From Cephalotus follicularis (lineage: Eukaryota > Streptophyta > Magnoliopsida > Oxalidales > Cephalotaceae): a stretch of DNA of 64,000 nucleotides. Made by a program: the position numbers and the translations under genes. Below the pieces are notes generated by a model. It searched no databases. It was not told where the DNA came from and was given only the letters and a program-made list of their open reading frames with translations. Of this stretch, positions 23,247-34,619 are shown piece after piece (position 1 is the first letter of the stretch; each line of letters opens with the position of its first letter). The stretch covers positions 180,040 to 244,039 of the forward strand of contig BDDD01001629.1 in NCBI GenBank assembly GCA_001972305.1. Direction: 5' to 3'.

Positions 23247-23671
23247 CGGTCAGACAGCATAACGTGCACGCCAGACCTGTCATGCCAGAGAGGGAAGTGA
23301 TGAGGGAGAAGGAGAGGAAAAGAGGGAGATAGGTGAAGCCAAATGTTCCGTACTTGAACCGTGGGCTTGGAGGCTCGAACCAATGGAAGAATCGATCTTG
23401 GTGGAGTTGTTGGACAGTCCTGGGAGCTCTGAAAGCCTCGGATCCGGGACTTAAAGAGGTGGATTGCAATTCCTATCTTGGAATTCGAGGTAGGGGATTT
23501 TACAATTGTGGTTTACGTTCAGTTCTAATGGATGTTCATAGATGAAATGCATGCAATAGCCTGTGATATGAGCATGAATGTGTGTTGCTATTGATGAATG
23601 CTCTGTTGTGAATGGATTGGGTTAAGAATTACATGTATTTTCTGCTGTTTTCGTACACTGCTCGCAGGAGC

Positions 23672-24092
23672 AGCCGACTGTCCCAGGAGGGCAGTCAACT
23701 GTCCAAGGGTATCAGGCGACTGTTCAATGAGAACAACCGACTACTCAATGGGAAACAGCCGACTGTGCAAGGGAACCAGTCGACTGTTCATGCGTTTTAA
23801 TGGAGGACACCTCATGATGTTTGTGCGGCCGACTGTCGAGAGAGGGCAGCCGACAGTAGATGGCACAACCGACTATTTTGGGTGACAATCGACTATCCAC
23901 GTGTCGCTCTGTCCGGTTTTGCTAAGGTGGCAAGGCTGGGGAGGGTTGCGATGTAGAAGATGTGTACCATTCACGAAGCAGTCGACCGTCAAAAGGGGCT
24001 AGCCAACTGTTAAGGGGGCAGCCGACTGCCAAAATAGGACAGCCGACTGTTGAAGGTAAACAGCCGACTGTCAAGAGTAGACAGCCGACTGT
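23672..24092 (+). repeat. AGCCGACTGT array 2 in element B 3' LTR
   Basis: The first run starts at 23672, 23693, 23714, 23735, 23757 and 23778 (21, 21, 21, 22, 21). The last run starts at 24001, 24020, 24041, 24062 and 24083 (19, 21, 21, 21). Additional copies lie near 23827, 23847, 23866 and 23887. The 10-11 bp core is kept while the roughly 10-bp spacers differ from copy to copy. Confidence 0.85.
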
Positions 24093-25262
24093 TGGGACTG
24101 ACCTGCACTTTGAGCATATGTTTGTATTGCATTTTGATATGAAATGAACTGATGATTGGAATATGAATCATCTCTAAAGTGTTTTATTCATTTTAGAAAT
24201 GTGTACATGATTTTATACAAATCATTATTTTATGCGAAAATGTATATTTTGATAAATGTCTGTTTTCGACGGATTGAAACGTGATTTCAAATACTGATTA
24301 CATTTTGAATAAATGTAATATTTCCAGTATTATATAACTTATAAATTACTTGGAAATGATTTGATTTCGGATTGATTGATTGATTGTGATTGATGTTGTA
24401 CTGGCCAGAGTGACGGAGTGTCGCCGATGGCTGGTGGCGGTATGTTCACCTAGGGGTCAGGAGATGGATAGGGAAACCCAAATACAATGTTACTAGACAC
24501 ATAGTGCAAGTAACAGGGGTTACCATGATTGCTGAACACAGAGTGCGAGCATCATGAGTTTGATTTGCCTTGCTCCGTGACCCGGCAGTCGGGGGTCGGA
24601 GTAAGAGTACGACATCGGGGCCAGAACATGGTGGAGCTCTTCGTAGAGTTGATTCAATTTGATTTGATTTGTCCTTTGAGACATGATTGATGATTTGACG
24701 GTTGTAGCCACTTGGAATGGTTGCACCTATTGGCATACATACATATATGTATACATATATATGTATTGTGATATACTATGTATTGCATCATGGATGCATT
24801 CATTTTATTGCATTCATTGTCATTGACCCTGAATTACACTTATAATTTAGACGAGTGAGGACAAAGGCTAACCCCCTACTATTTTATATTGATTCAAGAA
24901 TATGGATATCGCCCGAGCACGGTCGAATCGGAGGGGAGATGGAGTTTTATTTACCCGAATAAATGATAAACAATGCTTTGAGACATGTTTTTATTTTGGA
25001 TTACCATGTTAATGTATAAATGATGTTGATCGACTTTTGATCACGCTCTGTTTGAGGGCAATTGACAATGGCTTGATGATGTTAAATGTTGGAATCATGT
25101 GGTCTGGGACGCATGATCATGTTTATTTATTCAGCTTATTATTAAATGCTTTCGCAAGATGTTATTGGAACCAAAGTTTTAAATTTATCGTATTTTTTTG
25201 TATAAGATAGATTTATGTTAATTTTCCGTGATATATGTTGTTAATGGGAACGGGGTGCGACA

Positions 25263-25811
25263 GTTGATGTGTCAGGTTTGAGGGCTTGGATTGCCATCCC
25301 AATCTTGCCCTTTTGTTAATGTTTTGGTTTGGAGCCATTGTGCTAGGGTTTTGGTGTGTAACCTTATCACTATTTTGGGAGAGACCAAAGCAAGGGTTTG
25401 TGTAACCCTTGCTTCAACCCGCCCTCTCTTTATTCTTGGGATATTTGTATGGTTCAATTGAATCACTAATTAGTGATCATATGACCTAATGGGACAATTA
25501 CGGACTTAGTTTTAGGGAATGTCATTGGTTGGGCATTTAATCAAATGAAAACGTTTTGTTTTACATCCCAAAGCCAAATGTCCCAAAATGTTCCTATCTA
25601 TATAGAGCCTTCTAACCATTAGGAGTTCATCGCTTGAGGAAAAAATTGGAGTTTTTAAATAGGGTGACATAACAAGTTGTATTCGAACTTATCTATGTAT
25701 ACATCTGTCTTATTTCATTTATATGATGTGTGCTTTCTATTATATTGTTTATGGAAATATCATATGTGTTTTATCTTATAATTGAAGTAGTTTAATTTCG
25801 TATTATCAACT
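25263..25811. other. Copia-LTR-like sequence, copy 2, right part
   Basis: This resumes the sequence interrupted at 15918. It resembles 13540-13940 (shared 'aacccgcc', 'atggttcaattg' and 'ggacttag' landmarks). No gene is visible. Confidence 0.4.
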
Positions 25812-26385
25812 TGTGACACCCCGAACCCATAAGGGGTTCGAGACATCACTAACATCCATTTAGACACTTAATCCATGACTTGGGTACTAGATAAGTCTAT
25901 TCCACACGAGCAGAAAACAGTAACAACTTTGAACCTTAACAATACATATTTGTGTGTCCATTTAAACATTCTTAAGCATTAATACATTACAATATCACAT
26001 AGTACCAAAGGTTCCATAATCCTCACCAATCTTATACATAACAATCATAATCCATATTATCTCATACGATTCGTAGAATAAAACCATAACGGAAAAAATC
26101 CATAGATCCATGCTTCATGCGTTCATACTGTCACTGATCTTTCTGTCCTTGACCACTGTCACTTGCCCCTGGTCCATCCATACCTTAACATGGTGTAGTG
26201 CTTCATCATGGATGATGGTTTAGCCATACGGCCAAGTAAGACATAACCCCATGCATAAAGAATGAATGAACATTTAGTACAGTTATATCCATAGCATGAA
26301 TGAACAGAAATTACAATCATAAGCGTGTCATTTAATGATGCTTGATAACAATTGTGATTAACCAAATCATGTATATAAGCATCCT
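25812..26385 (-). mobile_element. LTR fragment E, minus orientation, left piece
   Basis: It begins TGTGACACCCCGAACCC, which is the complement of the usual gypsy LTR 3' end (GGGTTCGGGGTGTCACA). The LTR is therefore on the minus strand. It is interrupted by the D array, with ATCCT at 26381-26385 as the left TSD, and resumes at 57383. The far end of E is not identified. Confidence 0.55.
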
Positions 26386-27259
26386 TGTAATACCCCGTAC
26401 CTTTTTGGAGCTTTAAGAGTTTTTTTTTAAGTTGATAAATATGCTTTCTTTTGAGTTTTGGGCATATGTGTAATAATGGATAAGAGAAGGATGTTAAGCC
26501 AAGGTTTAAATGGGATTTGTGGAAGTTGAAGGACCTTTATGCAAAGCTTCTTGAGGAAGATTCAAACTTCAAAGACAAAAGACGGCTTAAGTTGGGATTA
26601 GTGTGAGATATCTTGAGATGTGGTCTTTCTTTTCTTCTAGCTTCTGTAGATTAGAGAGAGTTTTAGAGAGAGATAGCTCTAGTTTTCTTTTCTTCTTCTT
26701 CTTCTTCGTTCGTGCGCCTGGACCAGTAGCAGTTGAAGCTTTTCGAGCGTAGCAGTGGAAGAAGCAAACAAGCCAGAGGAAGAGAGTAGCAGAGAAGAAG
26801 GGACTTTAGCGTCCAAGGAAGTAGCAAGAACTATGAGTGGGACAAGCTTCAGTTTGAGTAAGTGAGTTTAGATGGGAAGTTGTTTTCCCTAACGTCTTAT
26901 GTTAACCATTCTTTTTTAGTGGAGTGTTCCTAGAGCCCAGAGCAAGCAAGATGTTAAGCTTTCTTATATCGTTTCATCCATGGATGAGGTAACGTGTACG
27001 TGTTCTCCCCCCTCCTCAGCGTACCAATTGTCTATGATGGGTTGTTGAGCGAGTCTGCCCCCAGGTCCTACCTGGATCTCCTATCATTGTGGCTAGGACA
27101 ATGTACAGGTTTTGACTGCAGCTGAACACACATGTACAAGCTCCTTCCTCCTCAACCTATCATCACAAAATGAGAAGTTGAGTGAGTCTGTCCCCAGGTT
27201 CAATACATGGATCTCCTTGCATTGTTGCTTGGACAATGTGTAGGGTTTGAGTACAGTTG
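26386..27259 (+). repeat. Element D LTR1, left part
   Basis: It starts TGTAATACCCCGTACC and aligns with the starts of LTR2 (50838) and LTR3 (54659). A CT-rich stretch at 26690-26710 and purine-rich sequence after it look like a leader. It is interrupted by element C after AGTTG (27255-27259). Confidence 0.88.
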
Positions 27260-28766
27260 TGTAACGCCCATAAATTTCATAAATGTTTATTATGAAATTG
27301 GTGCGTGTACGATCGTAAATAAAACGGATAGAGGCCCGGAGTAATAAAAAGGCATTACGCATTGAAGCCGTAATTACGTTGCCAAAAACGGTAAATAAAG
27401 CCTATTTTTAATGCGCGACAGTAAGGCCCTGTGTTCGCAATATTATTGCGATTATTTTGGTGGTCGTTTCGATAATTTATATCGTGGTTTGCTGAATAAT
27501 TAGGACCCAGACCTTCGTATTTTACCAGAAAATACTAAAGAGGAAGCAAACGTTATAAGGGAGGGAGAGAGAGACACTAGCGCATCACACACCAATGGAA
27601 GAAAGAAGGCATCGGGCGGTTTGTGCTCCCATGCCAAAGAGACAATGAGAGAGAGTAGGAGAGAACGCGGGAGAGAGAAGGATAGAGGACGCCGGAGTCG
27701 GCCACCGGACCGGGAGAGCATGGCGGTCAGCCCAAGACCTCCAATCAACGGTAACCTCTTCTTCCCTTTCTATTTTCTCTTCTTTTTCTTCTTCTCCCCG
27801 TCACTGTGCGAGCCTCTGGCGGGCTTTTTCCGACGCCGTTAGCGTTGCGAATGGAGGGGGTTTTCATCTAGAATGCCCGCTCTATCCATTTCGACCGGAA
27901 TCACTTGGCCGAGTCGACACTACGAGTCGAGTCACTGCCACCTGAGACACGGCGTTTGGAGCCAAGTCTCGGCGAGTTTCGGGCAGTGACGCGTAGGACT
28001 GTTGATTTTGTGGCGGTTTTGGGTGGCGGCCGAAGTAGTGGAGGTCGGGCGAGTCGACTCAGTGATTTACAACTCGCTGTCGACGGTGACACGGCAGTCG
28101 GCGCTGATTCACGGCGAGTCTTGAACAGTTCTGTGTTGACCGTTCAATGTGGAACCCGTTTATGGGTGTTTCACATGCTGGATGAGTTGGCCGGAATCCA
28201 TCCGGCGTTTCGGTGAGGCAATGTTTTATCTGTCGAGCATAACAGAAATGTGTTGTATGTGCAGTGTGTGAGTGGCAATTGGATTTGGCAGTGACGAAGT
28301 GATCAATCGACAAGAACCGGCTTCAGTTCAACGGTTATTGGAAAGGTTCGGCAATTGAACCTGCGGCTCGACGTTGATGTTGCGGCTGTGATTCCTAACT
28401 TGGAATTCCAGGTAGGGGAAGCCATACATGAAAGTTTGAGTTCAATCATGTTGTAATGTCATTGATGAAATGCATGGATTTTGGATTGTGAATTGTGTGA
28501 TTTGTGTTAGGGTTGCTATGAGTAGTTAACCTGCCATGCATATCATGTTTTAGAGTGGTTGTGGATTGCATTGCATACATGTTTTGGGATGATTTTCCCA
28601 GGGTGTGTGAATGGTGTGATTGGTGTTAGGGTTACTGTGAGCAGCTAACTTGCCTTGCATATTGTGATTGAAACGATTGTGGATCGGATTGCATGTGTGT
28701 TTATGCATGTTGATTTCTGCGTATTGAAACGTGTGGAAGAAGACGACCTTCTGGTCTTCTTTAACC

Positions 28767-29165
28767 GTCGATGCCTAAAGAAAAAATGTTGACGCTATGG
28801 ACTGTTATACAGGAACCGAACTCTTGGATGTTGATAGAAGTGTCGATGCATGAAATAGACTGTGAAATGAGCATGAATGTGTATTGCCATTTATGGATGC
28901 TCTGTTTTGAATGGATTAGAATTGCATGTATTGTCTGCTGGTTTTGTGGAATACCCGCAGGGCCAGCCGACTGTGCAGGAAGGACAGTCGGCTGCCCAAG
29001 GGAACCAGCCGACTGTACGGTGAGAACAGCCGACTACTCAAGGAAAATAGCCGACTGTCCATGCGTTTTAATGGAGGACACCTCCTGTAGCAGCCACGTG
29101 CCAATAGAGGACAGCCGACTGTTGAAGGAAAACAACTGACTGTGAGGGGTAGACAGCCGACCGTT
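28767..29165 (+). repeat. Two motif arrays in element C 5' LTR
   Basis: The first, of the GTCGACGC type, has copies at 28767 and 28788 (21 bp apart), with another GTCGATGC near 28843. The second, of the AGCCGACTGT type, starts at 28965, 28986, 29007, 29028 and 29049, exactly 21 bp apart. A later group lies near 29113-29155. Both arrays lie after the donor-like site at 28412. One LTR thus carries both core types. Confidence 0.85.
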
Positions 29166-29834
29166 AGGGACTGTTTTCCATTCTGAGCATATGTGTGCAT
29201 TGTGTAATGTGATGAATAGATTGTGAAACTGTTTTAGCATTTTTGGAAGTGCATACATGATTGTTATAAATAATTATTTTGTATGAAAATGTTTATTTTG
29301 AGTATAATGTATATTTTCGAAAGATTGTGAAAATGTCTTGCAAAACATCGTCAACTGAGAACCGTGACATCGTGAAAAAGTGATTGTTTTCAAGTGTTTT
29401 TATCTTATAAATTACTTGGAAAACTGATTGAGTACCGAGATGATTGTGATTGTTATTCTGACTGTGATATTGATTATGATTATCATTTTGACTGTGATAT
29501 TGATTGTGTTTGTGATTGTTGCCGTACAAGTTGCGTGGCAGAGATGCCAGTGATGGCTAGTGGCAGGGTTGACCCAGGGGCCAGGAGATGGCTGGGTAAC
29601 TCACTGTACCTTGACCTGCTCGTGCTTCCAGGAGTTGGGGGTCGATGTCAAGATGTACGACGTTGGGGCCAGGAGTTGGCGACGCTCTTCGTACCCATTG
29701 TGAATTGATTGGTCCTTTGGACATAATTGTGAATCGTGAAAATATGGTTTTTTAACATCGTGAATCGTGAAAATGTGGTCCTTTGGACATGATTGTGAAC
29801 TGTGAGATTATAGCCTTTTGCGCATATGTATATA

Positions 29835-29835
29835 N
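29835..29835. other. Single unknown base marking a collapsed TA repeat
   Basis: The only N in the window falls in a TA run. The 3' LTR has about 200 more bp at the same place (46125-46330), including a long TA tract. The assembly probably collapsed here. Confidence 0.7.
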
Positions 29836-30199
29836 TTAAATTGTGTTTTCCTTCGAGGAATGTTTAAGTTAGTCGTTGTAATAATGATTTGTCCTTATGT
29901 TGTATTTACTTTGAGAAGTGTTTACTTTTTGGATTACCGTGTTGGTGTTTTAACGTAACTGATCGAATATAATATCACGCTCCGTTTGAGGGCAATTGAC
30001 AATGGTTATAAGGTGACGAATGCTAGTATCATGTAGTATGGGATGCATGATACGTGTGGTTTCAGCTTATGATTCATATGCTTCCTCAAAGATATTATGT
30101 TTTGAAAGGTTTTAATTTATAAGTATTTTGTAACAAGTTGAATATATGTTGATTGCCATGACAAAAATGTTGTCTGATGGGAACGGGGTGTGACAGACA

Positions 30200-30211
30200 T
30201 GGTTTCAGAGC
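30200..30211 (+). other. Element C primer-binding site (tRNA-iMet)
   Basis: TGGTTTCAGAGC matches TGGTATCAGAGC at 11 of 12 positions. It lies 4 bp after the LTR end. Confidence 0.88.
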
Positions 30212-30283
30212 GTATTCCATATATGCTTAGCTGGGATACTATCCTTGGCAATTAACGATTATTTCCTAAAGATGTGATTAATC

Positions 30284-30299
30284 ATCATCTTCCTTATAG
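30284..30299 (+). promoter_or_regulatory. Candidate 3' splice site before element C gag remnant
   Basis: CATCTTCCTTATAG precedes the gag ATG at 30308 by 8 bp, as in element B. Confidence 0.35.
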
Positions 30300-30307
30300 G
30301 AAACAAA

Positions 30308-30546
30308 ATGGACGGACGGAGAAGGCATGGAAGGCCTTGAGCCGCTAATGGAAATTTTTCTGAGGAAGTAAATGGCAGAACGAACCCTAGGAGCTGTATA
30401 GCACATTACTTCCAGCAGCAGATGGCTGCGAATGCTGCAAACATGGTGGATATGCGTCGATTGTACGCACAAGTATAGCCAAGGCACGTGGTTCCTGACC
30501 ATGTTGCGTGGCATGATGGAAACCATTTTGGAAGAGCCTGATATGA
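30308..30546 (+). pseudogene. gag: Element C gag remnant (N-terminal about 80 codons)
   Basis: The ATG at 30308 opens MDGRRRHGRP and is collinear with element B gag, including FQQQMAANAANMVDMRRLYAQ. Stops occur at codon 11 (TGA 30338), at the TAG after the YAQV peptide, and at a later TGA. The similarity ends near 30546, so the capsid domain and zinc knuckles are missing. Confidence 0.8.
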
Positions 30547-31004
30547 ACATAGATACCTAGAGTGATGACGTCGATGCCTAAGGGATGGTGTTAACGCCAA
30601 TAGCCCTGTTTTGGTGAAACTACACTGTTTTGCATGAATCTTGATTCCGATTGAGATCAGGCTAATGTTTAAGCCTCCAAACTAGCGCCTAAGGGTGCCA
30701 AGCAGTCTAGACTTGCCTGGGAGGCTAACCTCAAGAAGGCAGACCTCCTGAAATCCTACATGATACATCGAATGAGGTGAGAGTGAGGGCTTTGAAGTCC
30801 AAAATGGTCAAGTGACCAACCAAATGAGTCGTAATGGCTAAGTGGTCGATCGGATGGGCTGAAAGGCATTAGTGTTGTCTGAATTATTTATGTATTGAGG
30901 GTGGTTGATTGAGATAGAATGTGAATGGTCATTGCGAATGGATAGTGTATAGATGGTTACGGATGGCTAGTGCATTTTTATCGATCGTATTGTATCGAAT
31001 GGGC

Positions 31005-31274
31005 TGTTATTGAGCGGTTAGTAATTGTATGATCCGTTGTTGAGCGGTTAGCGATCGTATGAACCGTTATTGAACGGATAGTGAACGAATGGACCATTGT
31101 TGAACGATTGGTGATCGTATGAACTGTTTTTGAATGGATAGTGATCGAATGGATCATTATTGATCCGATGGTGACCGAATGGGCCGTTACTGAATGGTTA
31201 GTGATCGAGTGGATCGTTATTGATCAGATGGTGATTGAATGGATTGTTATCGAATGGATGGGTATTGCATGAAA
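31005..31274 (+). repeat. 30-bp minisatellite, nine units
   Basis: Nine units of exactly 30 bp follow the pattern YRTTRTTGAACGGATRGTGA then TCGAATGGAY. Units differ by several substitutions but not by length. Because 30 bp is ten codons, one frame keeps a VIEWLVIEW-like decapeptide. Four units have TGA where others have TGG, so it is not open throughout. Confidence 0.85.
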
Positions 31275-31599
31275 GCTCAGAATAGATTGTGAATGAACTG
31301 ATATTATGGCCGACTACTTATATATGCTGGTATGGGACAGGGTATGTATTTAGTCAACCGTTAGATGTCAATTACATATATTGTTAGCCTCTAGATTCCT
31401 AGTAGAGTGTGAATGGATATGGACCATAAACAGATATGAAATGGGATGGATATAGCACGGTCATGGATTGATACGGGATGAAAGGCCCCAGATGATGGTA
31501 TATGGTAGAGTTACTGATGACGTATTGAGTTATGACTTATATATATGTGAAATGACATTGTTCACATTGCTTATGCTATGTACGCATCTCACATGATTG

Positions 31600-31601
<2 letters not shown>

Positions 31602-31632
<31 letters not shown>
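31602..31632. repeat. AT dinucleotide microsatellite
   Basis: About 15 uninterrupted AT units. Confidence 0.95.
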
Positions 31633-31634
<2 letters not shown>

Positions 31635-31920
31635 GCTACACCCTGACACGCATTCATTGCATATGTATGTTGTACACAGCCATTGGGTGCTGACCTGTTT
31701 CATTGAAATGAAGTGGTTCAGGTTCAGGCTCAGATGACAATTACAGTGATTAGTCAGGACAAGCGCAGGGTAAGAAATTTCATTTCTCTAGCCTATCTTG
31801 TATTATATGAATAAAGTAAGGGAACTGATGTTTTAAGGCTTGTTATCGTACATTATATGACCTGCCGGCTTGAGGCAGTGCTAGAAGATAAATGTGTGTT
31901 GATGTATTGGACCTGCCGGC

Positions 31921-34605
31921 TGTTAGATTAGGGTGTCCCTGCAAGCAACGAGAAGGCTGCAAACATATGTTGTTGACATATGACACACTCTTCAATCGTA
32001 CATTCTTAGTTCCATTCATGTTTTAGTTGTGCATTTTCAGTCAAGATTAGCATTTTGCTATATGTATTATCCCATACCGTCTCTACGGATAAGTTGATCA
32101 CCATGTCAACTGAATACACATATAGCGCCATGTCCGTAAAGGGTTGGATCTCGTGCCTGGGAGGTTATGAGAATGAGATCCTTACTCCCTGGTGACAAAA
32201 GTTCCAAGTCATAGGTTCACTCTCTTAGGGAAATTGATTAACCGCAAAGACTTGTCGTGTTATGGTTGCTCTGAATGGTAAAGAGGATGGATCATCTCAT
32301 TGCCATTTGGGTTTTACCCTAAAGCTAATGCGGGTTGCGTGCAGAGGCGCGACACTTAACCGACCCACCATAGGTTATCTATTTGGAGAGTCAACACCTC
32401 TGTCAATAGAGCTCCTATTGTCGCGGTAGTGCTTAGCCAAAGAGGGCTAGTAGATCATACGTGATTTACGTTGTATCGTTAGACCTGAGCGGCTGGCATA
32501 CGTTGTGTAGTAACTGCTTCGCTTTGATTTCGGCCTTCCCCAGCACTAGCCAAGTGCTGGCAAAAGGGTTGTCTTTGGGCCTTGTGGGAGCTGCATTAAG
32601 ATGTGTGGGCGAGTGCGCAAGATGGGATCGTCACACCCGTGTTGAGGGTTATAGGCTCTATAACATCTGTGACCGTTGAAGACTTAAAGTCCTGGCCAGG
32701 CACTGGGAGATTGGGAACAAGAGGTTTCCGGGGATATCTCCCATAGTCTTAGTGCGTTCATAGAATTATAGTTATCACGGTTTTACCTAGGGGTGGCGTT
32801 TATCCAAACCCTAGTCCGCGGTCAGAGTTGAGATGACGAATGATACGTGGCACACAAACCGATGACTGTGATAAAGTACTGGTAAACCGGTTAAAGAATG
32901 ATAGACGTGGTATTTTTTGGTCCGCGGATCCGGGGGTGATTATAGATCACACCAGGACTATTAGCTGGATAGTCCTACCAAAACCTAGGAATGTTCTAAG
33001 AAATTTATCATCGTATCAGAATTCCACCGGGCTTTCGGGTCCCGCCTGATTATTGGAAAAGTGACGCATGCTGCACACATGCTCGCTTGGTGGTAAATCT
33101 AGTTTTGAAAGTAGTATATATTATTTTGACATTAGTATTTTTCTTTTATTCCACTAATTGTCATCTTGATATATAAGATATTTGAAACTGGATCATGATT
33201 TAAATTTAAGTAAATTAATTAAAGAGAGGGTCTCTAATTATTTAAAGTGAGAGACTTTAATTAAATCATTAAAGAGAGAAACATGTTTAATTAATTGAGA
33301 GAATTATTAAACATGTATGAGAAACAAAAGTAAATTTGAAAGAGATTTTAATTAAAGGAGAACGGAGAAACAAAATTTAAATTGAAAGAGATTTTAATTA
33401 AAGGAGAAAAGAGAAATAACTGAGAGAGACTTAATTTTAATTAAGTCAAAACTTTTTTTTAAGTGAAAAATGATTTTTTTAAAAATCTCTCTCTTAATCT
33501 CTCTCACACTCTCTCCCATCTCTCCCTTTTCTTCATCTTATAATGCATGACTCGTGCGTTTTGGGCAGAGGAGAGACGCACATGGCGTCTGGCGCGCAGG
33601 GGCGCGTTCTGGCCGGAGGACAGACCGACGCTTAGCGTCGGAGACCGTGACAAGGCGAGTGACCATCCCTGGTAAGCCTTCTCCCTTCTCTCTCCCGTTT
33701 TCTCCCTTCTTCTCCTCCGTTTCTCCCTCTCGGCCGTTTGCGTTTTTTGGTCATTTCTTGCTCCCGGCGTCCCTTCCACCGCCGTTGATCACAATGTGTG
33801 GAGCCAATCCATGGCTCTATCCATTTTGATCTTTGTTTTGCATTTCCCGATCCTTTTCCTGCCGTTTTACGTTTAGTGAGTCATCTGGCGAGTTGAATCG
33901 TCGGCCTGCTGTGACTTGGCGTTCCGCGCCGAGTCACGGCGAGTCTTAAGTTGGGGTGTGTCGGGCTGGTGTCGCTAAGATGTTTGGTGGCTTGGCGGCC
34001 GCTGATGACGAATGGCGAGTGAACCCCGTGACTCACCGTCGGCCGTTCTCTGCCTTCCAGGCCTAGTCTCGGCAACCGGTGTGTTCGTCGTGGTGTTAGC
34101 GTCCACATATGTCAAGGCCGGTCAATGGAGAGTTGACCGAGACTCACTGAGTCCGAACTCGATGAGTCGCCGCCTCTGGCAGTCGTGTTCCGGCGCGGTT
34201 CTGGGCGTGTCTCCTCCAGATTCAGGTTGAGCAGATTTTTTGGAGTCCGTTGGTGTCAACATCGGACGAAACGTGGACTGTCTGAAAACCTGTGGTGTTA
34301 CTGGTGACCGGCTTTTGCTACTGCAAGCATGTAGTGGCAAAGTGGTGGAACCTCCAATGTTGGTATGATTGCTTCACTCTTACTTTTATTGTTACCGATG
34401 TGTGTTCGGTTTATCTTTATGTGTATACTTGTTATTGTTTTTTAGTTCGCTTGTTAATTAAACGGAGATCCTAGGCTTTTCTATTTGATACTAAGATGTA
34501 AGTGTGGACCATGACTTTCAGTCTTTGTATTTTTGAAAAATTAAAATTATACACACTTGCGTCCTAGGACCAAATTGACCGGGAACCCTTGCCTGGTTTC
34601 CAACA
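31921..34605 (+). repeat. Copia I 5' LTR (2685 bp)
   Basis: It runs from TGTTAGATTAGGG to GGTTTCCAACA. The AT-rich middle (33170-33480) is followed by a CT-rich leader (33480-33540). A donor-like CCTG|GTAAGC has GT at 33672. It pairs with 39685-42414. Confidence 0.92.
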
Positions 34606-34607
34606 AG

Positions 34608-34619
34608 TGGTATCAGATC
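34608..34619 (+). other. Copia I primer-binding site (tRNA-iMet)
   Basis: TGGTATCAGATC matches the standard site at 11 of 12 positions. It lies 2 bp after the LTR end. Confidence 0.88.

Larger units (their letters stand above)
15919..25262 (+). mobile_element. Element B: Ty3/gypsy retrotransposon, heavily mutated
   Basis: It consists of 5' LTR 15919-18278, primer-binding site 18283-18294, gag 18388-19487, pol 19488-22919, polypurine tract 22952-22964 and 3' LTR 22965-25262. The flanks GTTTA (15914-15918) and GTTGA (25263-25267) form a TSD with one mismatch. Gene order and the C-terminal chromodomain-like tail are those of a chromovirus. At least ten stops, several frameshifts and lost catalytic residues show that it is dead. 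Its LTR and gag start are related to element C. Confidence 0.92.
22965..25262 (+). repeat. Element B 3' LTR (2298 bp)
   Basis: It pairs with 15919-18278. Compared with the 5' copy it lacks the GA microsatellite and surrounding leader sequence. It ends GGTGCGACA followed by TSD GTTGA. Confidence 0.92.
27260..30195 (+). repeat. Element C 5' LTR (2936 bp with a gap)
   Basis: It starts TGTAACGCCCATAAATTTC and ends GAACGGGGTGTGACA. It pairs with 43391-46655. It lacks about 100 bp of motif array present in the 3' copy (around 44975-45085) and about 200 bp at the single N (29835). The leader-like part (27555-27760) is GA-rich then CT-rich. Donor-like sites are CAACG|GTAACC near 27750 and TTCCAG|GTAGGG at 28412. 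Confidence 0.92.
30547..31920. other. Element C internal noncoding sequence, left part
   Basis: No protein domain is recognised. It contains the 30-bp minisatellite (31005-31274) and an AT microsatellite. Copia I inserts at 31920 in the phrase ACCTGCCGGC. The same phrase also occurs at 31860-31869, so the site is within a local repeat. Confidence 0.5.

Noticed and set aside
27621..27842. Arg/Glu-rich small protein in element C LTR
   Set aside because: It is the translation of a GAGA-rich leader. The paired LTR (43734-43973) has a similar but diverged frame, and nothing suggests a protein family.
28916..29258. Minus-strand open frames rich in TVGC/SRLF repeats over the motif arrays
   Set aside because: A 21-bp period is seven codons, so the arrays give repetitive open frames by arithmetic. 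Similar frames occur on both strands and are unconserved in length.
29394..29708. Asp/Cys/Tyr-rich open frame
   Set aside because: It is a translation of the GATTGTGATTGTG simple repeat, repeated in the partner LTR (45692-45883).
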